From positions 1 to 36,228 of the forward strand of contig CALDQK010000819.1 in assembly GCA_937911525.1 (NCBI GenBank): a DNA stretch of 36,228 nucleotides, written 5' to 3'. The position numbers and the translations under genes are program-made. The notes under the pieces were generated by a model that saw only the letters and a program-made list of their open reading frames with translations, was not told where the DNA came from and ran no database searches. Source of the stretch: an uncultured bacterium. GTDB taxonomy: Bacteria; Planctomycetota; J058. Positions within the stretch are counted from its first letter, which is position 1; each line of letters begins with the position of its first letter. This document shows, in pieces, positions 27,656-36,228 of this stretch.

Positions 27656-27747
27656 TGTCCACGCCGGGCATTTCGATCGACGGCAAGTTCGTCCACACGG
27701 GCGGCCTCCCGGACGCGACCAAGCTCGAGGGCTGGCTGTCCGCGTAG
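27655..27747 (+). pseudogene. C-terminal remnant of a Thioredoxin_3 (MTH895-like) protein
   Basis: The 30 codons from ATG 27655 read MSTPGISIDGKFVHTGG, then LPDATKLEGWLSA. This is the conserved C-terminal third of small thioredoxin-like proteins (Thioredoxin_3): the cis-Pro motif (V)MSTP, strand x-I-D-G-K, then GG-x-P and a closing helix ending in WL. The expected N-terminal half with the CxxC motif is missing: the sequence before it is the permease-like ORF in another frame. It is therefore a fragment left by deletion. It has no ribosome-binding site of its own beyond the TGATG overlap. Confidence 0.65.
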
Positions 27748-27820
27748 TCGCTCTGCTCGCTGCCACGCCAGGGGACGCGCGCCCCTTGCGCGAGGCGGGG
27801 CCAGCGCCCACCGTAGAAGT

Positions 27821-30800
27821 GTGAGCGAGGACGCGAGGACCGGAGACGGGCGCTCCGCGGGGAAGCACCGCGCGCTCCGCCCCCCAGGCCCTCCACCCCC
27901 CAGCGGACGTGAACCCGCCGTCCCCCCTCCAGCGGCGCTCCCGGGAGGCGCGGCCCCTGAGGAGACCCTCGCCGAAGAGGGAGCCGCCGAAGCGGGCGCG
28001 GGGCGGGGACGCGAGACGGGTCCCCACGGGACGCTCCCGATCGAGGGGCCCCAGGCGCGCGGCACCGGTCGGCACGCCCAGGCGCAGGGGCGGCGGACCA
28101 CGGGCAGGCAGGCCGCGACCGGCGCGCGCCAGACGGGGCGGCGGACCACGGGGCGGCAGGCCGCGGCCAGCGGCCGCCAGAGCGGGCGGCGCGCCAGCGC
28201 GCGCCTGGACCCTCGCTCGACGGGGCGGCGCACGACGGGGCGCACGCGCTGGATCGGTCCGCTGCAGGTGCTGGAGAAGCTCGGCTCCGGGGCCATGGGG
28301 GACGTCTACCTCGGCTACGACCCGGGCCGGGACGAGCGCTGCGCGATCAAGGTCCTGGCGGGGGTCTACCAGGAGGACGAGGAGGCGCTGAGCCGCTTCA
28401 GCCGCGAAGTGGAGCTACTGCGCCAGCTGAGCGCCCACCCCGGGATCGTGCGGATCCACAGCGCAGGCAGGAGCGCGGGCGGGCGCCCCTACCTCTCCAT
28501 GGAGCTGGTCGAGGGCGACGACCTGCAGGTCCTGCTCCAGCAAGGGCTCGAGCCGCGCCGGGCGCTGCGCCTGATCGGAGAGGTGACCGCGGCCCTGGCC
28601 CACGTCCACGCCCACGGCTACGTGCACCGCGACGTCAAGCCGAGCAACGTCCTGATCGACCAGGCCGGGCACGCCAAGCTGGCCGACTTCGGGCTCGCGA
28701 CCGCGACGGGCGGCAAGCTCGAGCGGCTGACGGTGACCGGCCAGACGCTCGGGACGCCGGCCTACATGGCGCCCGAGCAGGTGACCAAGGACCTGGGCGA
28801 GATCGGCCCCTGGACCGACGTCTACGCGCTCGGCGCCATGATCTACCGCGCCCTGAGCGGGACGCCGCCCAACGGGGCGGACACCACGCTCGCGATCTGC
28901 GAGCGGCTGACCTCTGGGCGACCCCCCCTGCCCCTGCGCAAGGCGCGGCCCGACGCGCTCGGGCGCCAGCTCGACGCCGTCGTCATGCGGGCGCTCTCGC
29001 CGCGGACCAGCGAGCGCTACCCCGACGCGGGCCACCTCCTGCGGGCCCTCGAGGAGCGCGTGAGCGAGCTGGCCGGGTTGAGCTCGGCCTCGGGGCGCGG
29101 GCCGGCGCCGGGGCCCCGGCCGCGCAGCCCCTGGCGCGGGCCCCTGGGCGTCGGGCTGCTGATCGCGGGCTCGCTGGCGCCGATCCTGGTGGCCTTCGCG
29201 ATCCTGTTCGAGCAGGAGCCGCCCCACCGACGCGGCGGCGGGGGCGGAGTCGAGCTGGCGCTGCAGGCCTTTCGCGCGGGGGACCTCGAGGCCGCGCTGG
29301 GGGAGCTCCCGCGTGAAGAGCTCTCGCCCCAGAGCCGGCGGCGCTCGCGGGAGCCCGAGGTAGCGGAGCTCCTGGCCTGCGCGGGCGAGGCGCGCGCCGC
29401 CCTCACGCACCCCGGCGCCACCCCGGCGCTGCGCGCGCGCCTCGCCGCCGAGCTGGACGACGCGCGCGCCTGGGAGAGCGCCTGCCGGCAGCTCCCGCGG
29501 CAGCACGCCGAGGCCCTGGCGCTCGAGCTCGAGCGTCCGCTGCCCCGGCAGGTCGGCCCCGATCAGCCGGAGTGGGGCCCGCTCGCCGCGGGCGAACGCG
29601 CGCTGGCGGCGGGGGCCTTGGGGCTCGCGGCCGGCGACTTCGCGCGCGCCCGCGCGTCCGCTGACGCAGAGCTGCGCTTCGCAGGTGCGCTCGGTCTGCT
29701 GCGCGTCAGCGTCGCGAGCGGCGACCTGGAGTGGGCGCTGGAGGCCTGGGGCGAGGCCGCCGCGGACGCCGACGCGCCCCTGGCGCGAGCCCGCTGCGCG
29801 GCCTGGGCTGCCTACCTCGTGCGGGTCGCGCAGGCGCGCCTCCCGGTGGGGAGGCAGGCCAAGCCCAGCGAGCTGCCAGCGCGGCTGCGGGAGGCTCAGG
29901 CCAGGGCGGAGTCCTTCGCGCCGGGGCTGCCCCTGAGCGCGTTCGCGCGTCAGCTCACGCGCGCGGAGGCCCCCGCGCCGCCGCCGGAGCTGCGCGGCCC
30001 GTGGTCCCTCGCGCGCCGCCGCGCGCGCGGGCTGCTGGACCTGGCGCAGCGCGGGCTGGATCAGGCTGGGCTCGAGCAGGCCGCCCACCGGCTGCGCCTG
30101 GGCTGGCGCTGGGGCTGGCGCGAGCCCTTGGCCCTGGCGCGCGCCGCCAGCTTGCTGCGGGCCCCCGATCGGGCGCGCGCTTGGCTCGAGCTCGCTCCAG
30201 CGGGGAGCGAGCGCGACCTGCTCGAGCTGCGGATCGCGGGGCAGGAGCTCGACGCCGCCGGTGAGCGCCTCGACTACGGGCTGGGCGAGGACGAGGCCGC
30301 CCAGCGCTCCCTCGCGGAGCGCTGGCTGGACGTGGTCACCAAGGCGCGCGCGGCCCTCGCGCGCGCCAGCGCGCCGGCGCGCCCTCGGGTCGAGCTGGCC
30401 CTGGCGCGGGCCCTGCTCGAGCGGATTCGCCGCATGGTCGAGGCGCGCGCGGACCCCGACCCCAGCGAGCGTGAGGAGCTGGCCCAGCTCTGCGCGGGCC
30501 TGGGCGCGGACGTCGAGGTGGATCGAGTCGTCGGCGCGCGGCTCGGGCTCGGGCGCGCGCTCTGGCGCTCGGATCCCGAGCAGGTGGACGAGGCGCGGAT
30601 CTACATGGCTCGGGTCGTTCAGGCTTGGCGGGAAGCCCGACCCGAGCTGCCCTGGAAGGTGCGGCTCGGGGCGCTCCAGGTGCGGGCCTCGACCAACAGC
30701 CTCTCGCACGCCCTGACCCATATCGGCCTGACCGGCGACCGCCGCGCCCAGGCGCGCCTCTGCTTGCGGCTGGCCGAGGTCGGCCCCGCCAGCGAGGCGC

Positions 30801-32599
30801 TCGGACACCTGCGTCGGGGCCGCCAGCTCGCCCCCGAGGACGGGGAGCTCAGCCTGGCGCTGGCCTTGCGCGAGTTCCCCGGGGCCAAGCTGGCCAGCCC
30901 CGAGGCGCTGCAGCTCCTGGCCGCTGCCTTGATCGCGGCGCCCGAGCAGACCTGCGCGGTGGTGACCCTGCTGGGGTGCCTCGAAGTGCCCCCGGGCCCA
31001 GCCCCCACGCTGCCGGACCCCGCTCCGCCGGTCGCCTTGCTGGCGCGGGCCCTGCGCGGCGCGCTGGGAGCCTTCGCGGCGGGCCCGCTTCAGCCGGCCC
31101 AGCAGGAAGAGCTGCGGGCCGCCTGTCAGGCCGCGGCGCGCGCCGGCCTCGCCGAGCGGCCCCTCCCGGCGGCTCACCTGCTGCGGGTGCTCCTCGCGCG
31201 ACGCCTGCAAGGGGACCTCGAGCCGCGCGAACGGGACTTCGCCTTGGCCTGCGCGCGGGCGGGCATGCCCTGGAGCGCGGCCCCGCCGCGGGTGGGCCTG
31301 GTCCTGGGCTTGGACACCTCGAGCGCGCTCCTGGCGCGGGGAGCGCTCTGGAGCTTGCAGGACCCGGCCGCCCAGCTCGGGGGCCTCGGGCTGCTGGCGA
31401 TCCCGCCCCAGCGCGCGCGGGAGCTGGCCGCCACCCTCCAGGAGCGCCTCGCGCGCCGCGGACCGCCCCGCGACAGCGACGAGCTGGCGCTCCTGATCGG
31501 GCGCCTCCACCGGCGCCCGCTCGACCCAGCGGACGTCCGGCTGATCGAGTCCATGATCGCGGGGCGGCTGGCGCTCGACGACCTGCTCGTCGCAGCCGAG
31601 CCCGACCTGCGCCTCCGCGCCGGCGCGCGGATGCACCTCCTGGACGCCATGATCGGCCTGGCGGGCCCCGGCGAGGCCGCGCGCGTCGAGGCCCTGGCCG
31701 GCGGCGCCGTCGCGCGGGCGGTGTGGACCGTGCCCCTCGGCGGGACCCTCAGCCCCCCGCTGCGCAGCCCGCTGGAGTGCGGCCGGGGGCCCGACCTGGA
31801 GCGCCTGTGGGAGCCGAGGCTGCCCCAGCTCGCGGGCGTCGGCGTGCACGAGCCGCTGCAGTGGTGGGCCTCGCAATACGCCACCCGCGAGGGGGTCTCG
31901 GTCGCCTCGGGCCTCGAGCAGCTCTCGGCGGGGGCCTTCGGCTCGCGCCTCGGCCCGCTCCACCACTCGCGCGACGGGACCTTCGCCCTGCGCGGCCTGC
32001 ACGAGCTCGGCCTGCCCAACACGATCGAGGCCGACCGCCTCGAGCGTCGGCTGCAGCTCGAGCGGCACGTGGCCTTCGAGCCCGTCCGGCCCGCGGGGGT
32101 CGCGCTCCTCGACCGGGTCAGCGAGCTCCACTACCGACCGGCGCTCTGGAGCGAGGGCGAAGAGCGCAAGCGCTGCTGGAAGCGCTTCGAGGCGGCGCTG
32201 GCCCACACCGAGCGCTTGCTCGCGCCCGGGACGGAGCTGGCGACGCTGCACGGCTTGCGCGCGACGGCCTGGCTCGAGCGCGCCGGCCAGGCGCCCGGGC
32301 CGGCGGCGCGCCAGGCTCTGCTCGCCAAGGCCTGGCGCGAGAGCGACCTGGCCGAGGGGGCTCTGCCGGGGGATATCGAGCCCCCGATCTGGTGGGCGCT
32401 CCGCCGCGCCCGCGTGGCGGCCCTGCGCGACCGGGACGAGGCGCTCGAGGCGGCGGCGAAGGCCTTCCAGGAAGGCTGGGGCCCGCTCCCGCTGCCCGTC
32501 CAGAACCAGGTGCAGCGCGCCCTGCTGCACGACCCCTGGCTGGAGGAGCTGCGCGAGCGGCCGCGCTTCGCCGAGCTGCTGCGACTGGTGGGGGTCTGA
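27821..32599 (+). CDS. Giant transmembrane Ser/Thr protein kinase
   Basis: A 1592-residue protein, start GTG 27821 (weak ribosome-binding site; no better start before the kinase domain). Residues 1-143 are disordered, Pro-rich then Arg-rich, with three GRRTTGR motifs and one GRRASAR between 90 and 141. The kinase domain (about 146-415) is intact: GSGAMGDVY, K177, HRDVKPSN (D271), DFG (289-291) and GTPAYMAPEQ. A single TM (PLGVGLLIAGSLAPILVAFAILF, split around residues 441-464) follows. The remaining 1120 residues are Ala/Leu/Arg/Glu-rich and probably helical repeats of TPR type, though no clean repeat consensus is visible to me. The layout, with cytoplasmic kinase and huge extracytoplasmic part, repeats that of the kinase at the left edge. 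The ligand or partner is unknown. Confidence 0.93.
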   Translation: MSEDARTGDGRSAGKHRALRPPGPPPPSGREPAVPPPAALPGGAAPEETLAEEGAAEAGAGRGRETGPHGTLPIEGPQARGTGRHAQAQGRRTTGRQAATGARQTGRRTTGRQAAASGRQSGRRASARLDPRSTGRRTTGRTRWIGPLQVLEKLGSGAMGDVYLGYDPGRDERCAIKVLAGVYQEDEEALSRFSREVELLRQLSAHPGIVRIHSAGRSAGGRPYLSMELVEGDDLQVLLQQGLEPRRALRLIGEVTAALAHVHAHGYVHRDVKPSNVLIDQAGHAKLADFGLATATGGKLERLTVTGQTLGTPAYMAPEQVTKDLGEIGPWTDVYALGAMIYRALSGTPPNGADTTLAICERLTSGRPPLPLRKARPDALGRQLDAVVMRALSPRTSERYPDAGHLLRALEERVSELAGLSSASGRGPAPGPRPRSPWRGPLGVGLLIAGSLAPILVAFAILFEQEPPHRRGGGGGVELALQAFRAGDLEAALGELPREELSPQSRRRSREPEVAELLACAGEARAALTHPGATPALRARLAAELDDARAWESACRQLPRQHAEALALELERPLPRQVGPDQPEWGPLAAGERALAAGALGLAAGDFARARASADAELRFAGALGLLRVSVASGDLEWALEAWGEAAADADAPLARARCAAWAAYLVRVAQARLPVGRQAKPSELPARLREAQARAESFAPGLPLSAFARQLTRAEAPAPPPELRGPWSLARRRARGLLDLAQRGLDQAGLEQAAHRLRLGWRWGWREPLALARAASLLRAPDRARAWLELAPAGSERDLLELRIAGQELDAAGERLDYGLGEDEAAQRSLAERWLDVVTKARAALARASAPARPRVELALARALLERIRRMVEARADPDPSEREELAQLCAGLGADVEVDRVVGARLGLGRALWRSDPEQVDEARIYMARVVQAWREARPELPWKVRLGALQVRASTNSLSHALTHIGLTGDRRAQARLCLRLAEVGPASEALGHLRRGRQLAPEDGELSLALALREFPGAKLASPEALQLLAAALIAAPEQTCAVVTLLGCLEVPPGPAPTLPDPAPPVALLARALRGALGAFAAGPLQPAQQEELRAACQAAARAGLAERPLPAAHLLRVLLARRLQGDLEPRERDFALACARAGMPWSAAPPRVGLVLGLDTSSALLARGALWSLQDPAAQLGGLGLLAIPPQRARELAATLQERLARRGPPRDSDELALLIGRLHRRPLDPADVRLIESMIAGRLALDDLLVAAEPDLRLRAGARMHLLDAMIGLAGPGEAARVEALAGGAVARAVWTVPLGGTLSPPLRSPLECGRGPDLERLWEPRLPQLAGVGVHEPLQWWASQYATREGVSVASGLEQLSAGAFGSRLGPLHHSRDGTFALRGLHELGLPNTIEADRLERRLQLERHVAFEPVRPAGVALLDRVSELHYRPALWSEGEERKRCWKRFEAALAHTERLLAPGTELATLHGLRATAWLERAGQAPGPAARQALLAKAWRESDLAEGALPGDIEPPIWWALRRARVAALRDRDEALEAAAKAFQEGWGPLPLPVQNQVQRALLHDPWLEELRERPRFAELLRLVGV

Positions 32600-32646
32600 G
32601 CTCGGGTCTTGCCCGTGTGAGGCGCGAGGATCCTCGGGGGCGCCTG

Positions 32647-32803
32647 GACGTGGCGGTTTAGAAGGAAAGCAGGAACAGAGGAAAGGAGGAATTGGCAGGG
32701 TCTGCGATCTCGGCAGCAGTGCCCGCGACTGCTCTCGCCTGCCTGGCAGCCGCAGCCTTCCTATCCTTCCTCCTTTCCTGTTTTCCTTCTAAGTCGCCAC
32801 GTC
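32647..32803 (+). repeat. Intergenic inverted-terminal-repeat element, copy 2
   Basis: 157 bp bounded by inverted arms at 32647-32675 and 32775-32803. The 29-nt arms differ at only three positions and start GACGTGGCG, followed by a TTAGAAGGAAA purine tract. The interior (GGCAGGGTCTGCGATCTCGG, CGACTGCTCTCGCCTG, GGCAGCCGCAGCCTTCCT) matches copy 1 at 22991-23172 read in reverse. The element fills most of the gap between two convergent genes (kinase stop 32599, vWA protein stop 32886). It has no start codon with a ribosome-binding site and no protein-like frame. The arms would make a long stem in RNA or DNA. Its origin as a non-autonomous mobile element is inference. Confidence 0.82.
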
Positions 32804-32836
32804 GATCGGCCTCCGCCACGCGAGCTCCGGAACGCG

Positions 32837-32867
32837 AAGGAGCTGTCGCCGCCGGCGACAGCTCCTT
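32837..32867 (-). terminator. Perfect 14-bp hairpin after the vWA gene
   Basis: AAGGAGCTGTCGCC (32837-32850) pairs fully with GGCGACAGCTCCTT (32854-32867) around GCC. It lies 19 nt past the vWA gene stop on the minus strand and is a good terminator candidate, possibly bidirectional with the convergent kinase gene. T residues after the stem are few. Confidence 0.65.
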
Positions 32868-32885
32868 GCGCTTCCTACTCAGGCC

Positions 32886-34412
32886 CTAGCGGATCTGGGT
32901 GTAGCTCCCGCCGTTCTGGTTGGCGAGCTTCTTCATGAAGCCGCTCAGGCCGCCGCCCGCGCCGCCCATGGGGCCCAGGCCGCCGCCGCCGGGGCCGGCG
33001 CCGGTGCCGCCGCCGGCGCGACGACCGCCGCCGAAGCCGCCGCCGCCGGCCGGGGGGCCCGCGGCGTCGAAGCCGAAGGTGTCGATCACCATGCGCCGCA
33101 TGCGGTTCATGGCCTTGACCTTGTCGAGGATCTCGTCGCCGTTGAGCTGCTTGTTGGCCTTGACGTCGAAGTCGTTGGGGAAGCCGTCCGAGAGGAGGAT
33201 CACGGTGTCAGCGCCCACGACCTTGAAGGCGTGCATCAGCGCGTTCATGGTGAAGGTGCCGCCGTTGGCCTGCAGCCCCTTGACGAACTTCTTGGCGTCC
33301 TCCTTGGAGCGCGCGTTGGCGGGCATCAGCTTGGGCTTCCAGATCTTCAGCCACTCGAAGCCGCCCATCTTGGGGGGCAGCAGGTTGGGGTCGGCGCCGG
33401 GAGGGAGCTGGGGCTGGCCGCTCGGGCCCTGCACCAGCACGCCGCTGTAGGCCAGGATCGTGAAGCGGGCCTTGGCGGGCAGGGCGTCGATCGCCTGGAG
33501 CAGCTGGAACTTGGCGCGCTCGATCCGCACCCGGCTGTTGCTCTGGGCGGGCTTGGGCTGGGCGGGGCCGCCGCCGGTCTGCGGGCCGCGGGGGCTGCCG
33601 GTCGGGTTGCGCGTGCCGCCGGTCTGGGGGTCGGCCGCGGTCATGGAGCCCGAGGTGTCGATCACGAACACGAGGCGGTTCGACTTCAGCTCGCTGCCGA
33701 AGAAGCGGGGGCGCTTGCGCCGCATGGTCCCGCCGGGCGCCTTCTTGGCCGCGCCGGTGATCGGGCGGAAGCTCTGCTTGCGCGGCTCCCAGTAGTTCTT
33801 CCAGTCCGCCGCGACCTCGAAGCTCTCGCCGGTGATGGCGGTCAGGGTCTCCTGGACGAGCGAGTAGTTGAGCCCCTCCTTGTCCTTCTTCTCGAGGACC
33901 TCGAGCAGCTCGATCAGGCCGTCGACCGCGTGCTTCATCTTCTTGCGCTTGATCGCGCTGATCGCGGCGCGCTGCACCTCGGCCTGCTTGCTGGTGACCG
34001 CCTTGCCCAGCGCCTTGCCCGCGAAGGGGTCGTTGCGCTCGGCCATGGCGTCGACGAGCAGCATCTTCTCGACCGCCTTGCCGCTCTTCTCCATGAGCTT
34101 GAGGATCTCTTCCTCGACCTCGGCGGACTTCATGCTCGCCACCGCCTCCATGGCGGCGTTGTAGGTCTCGGCGTCGGGGATCTTTGCGAGCGAGCAGAGG
34201 AAGTCGAGCGCGCGATCGCTGTCGTCCTTGCCCATGTCGCGGATCTTGCCGGCGGCCATGGAGTACTGGCCCATCTTGAGGGCCTTCTTGATGTCCTTCT
34301 TCAGCCCGTTGAACTCGCCGCCCGAGAGGTTGGGGCGGGCGGCAGCGGGAGCGGCGAGGGCCAGGGACACGAGCGCCACGGAGAGGGAGGCGGCGGCGAG
34401 CTTTCGGAACAT
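32886..34412 (-). CDS. Secreted HEAT/vWA-domain protein
   Basis: A 508-residue exported protein. ATG 34412 follows AGGAGGAC at good spacing, and a signal peptide (LAAASLSVALVSLALAAPAA) ends near residue 25. Residues 30-200 are Lys/Glu-rich helices with HEAT-like features (AEVQRAAISAIKRKKM). A von Willebrand factor A domain starts at residue 246: LVFVIDTSGSM gives the MIDAS motif DxSxS (252-256), with later TILAYSG, GGTFTMNALMHAF and TVILLSDGFPND supplying the Thr and Asp ligands. A Gly/Gln/Pro-rich insert (260-290) interrupts the domain, and a Gly-rich low-complexity stretch precedes the end. It likely binds a metal-dependent protein ligand in the periplasm. It is divergent from argS and flanked by a hairpin. 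Confidence 0.9.
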   Translation of the reverse strand: MFRKLAAASLSVALVSLALAAPAAARPNLSGGEFNGLKKDIKKALKMGQYSMAAGKIRDMGKDDSDRALDFLCSLAKIPDAETYNAAMEAVASMKSAEVEEEILKLMEKSGKAVEKMLLVDAMAERNDPFAGKALGKAVTSKQAEVQRAAISAIKRKKMKHAVDGLIELLEVLEKKDKEGLNYSLVQETLTAITGESFEVAADWKNYWEPRKQSFRPITGAAKKAPGGTMRRKRPRFFGSELKSNRLVFVIDTSGSMTAADPQTGGTRNPTGSPRGPQTGGGPAQPKPAQSNSRVRIERAKFQLLQAIDALPAKARFTILAYSGVLVQGPSGQPQLPPGADPNLLPPKMGGFEWLKIWKPKLMPANARSKEDAKKFVKGLQANGGTFTMNALMHAFKVVGADTVILLSDGFPNDFDVKANKQLNGDEILDKVKAMNRMRRMVIDTFGFDAAGPPAGGGGFGGGRRAGGGTGAGPGGGGLGPMGGAGGGLSGFMKKLANQNGGSYTQIR

Positions 34413-34576
34413 GGGATGTCCTCCTGCGAACGGGGGGAAGGGTAGGAAATCGGGGGGGTTGCGACTGTCAGCCGGTCGTAAAAGGCCCCGATGGGAATCT
34501 GGGCCTCCAGGCCGGGGAAACTTGCCGCAGGAGGGCTTACCTGCTCTTCTGTGGCCCCTTTTCGCGTGACACCCAG

Positions 34577-34608
34577 CGCGTCATCGCTGCGTAAAGCCGA
34601 TTGACGCG
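34577..34608 (+). promoter_or_regulatory. Inverted repeat in the argS leader
   Basis: CGCGTCA (34577-34583) and TGACGCG (34602-34608) are inverted over an 18-nt loop, directly upstream of the ribosome-binding site AGGAG (34611-34615). It could be an operator or an RNA hairpin affecting argS translation. The rest of the 209-nt divergent gap (34413-34621) shows no promoter I can defend. Confidence 0.3.
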
Positions 34609-34621
34609 AGAGGAGCACCCC

Positions 34622-36228
<1,607 letters not shown>

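Noticed and set aside
28415-32530. Very long open frame on the minus strand opposite the giant kinase (1371 codons)
   Set aside because: It is a shadow of the GC-rich coding frame: composition is dominated by Gln, Gly, Arg and Ala, with no domain motif and no ribosome-binding site. The plus-strand frame has clear kinase motifs.

Overview
The window is very GC-rich and gene-dense. It carries five Hanks-type Ser/Thr kinase genes (one cut by the window edge, one predicted to be a pseudokinase), all fused to large regulatory or repeat regions. It also encodes several secreted HEAT, vWA and DUF1570-type proteins, plus housekeeping genes (malic enzyme, ApaG, ArgS). This mixture is typical of Planctomycetota; Myxococcota is the main alternative. 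The assignment is inference from gene content, since no rRNA or other phylogenetic marker is visible except a partial argS. No CRISPR array, tRNA, rRNA, transposase or phage gene was seen.

Layout. 1-2811: 3' part of a membrane-anchored Ser/Thr kinase. 2866-4061: a translationally coupled pair of small accessory proteins. 4030-6017 (minus): a histidine phosphatase and a secreted HEAT-repeat membrane protein, coupled by a GTGA overlap. 6083-8428: a MaeB-type malic enzyme. 8460-10733 (minus): a compact operon YdcZ-like transporter, nitroreductase, YdcZ-like transporter, GNAT, divergent from a MarR regulator (10851-11339) across an operator-like inverted repeat. This reads as a MarR-controlled detoxification or efflux unit. 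11356-17361: two divergent kinases only 45 bp apart. One is a 1441-residue kinase/WD40-like protein, the other an FHA-kinase fusion, and both carry the same GTLSH(G/A)P short motif. 17358-18830 (minus): a secreted DUF1570-like HExxH protein. 19020-22924 (minus): an MMPL/RND exporter, ApaG and a TerB-like protein in one tight operon. 23248-24282 (minus): a secreted TlpA-like thioredoxin. 24409-25314: a Pro/Gly-rich membrane protein ending at a strong hairpin. 25438-27510: a predicted pseudokinase with a C-terminal region resembling YbjN. 27530-27747: an apparent deletion scar of a permease/thioredoxin gene pair. 27821-32599: a giant transmembrane kinase. 32886-34412 (minus): a secreted vWA protein. 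34622 to the end: argS with an unusual coiled-coil insertion.

Two intergenic stretches, 22991-23172 and 32647-32803, are diverged copies of one approximately 160-180 bp element in opposite orientations. Its ends are long inverted repeats. It has no coding capacity and looks like a MITE-like or structured-RNA repeat family. The strongest candidates for something undescribed are this element, the pseudokinase/YbjN fusion, the shared threonine motif linking the divergent kinases, and the ArgS insertion.
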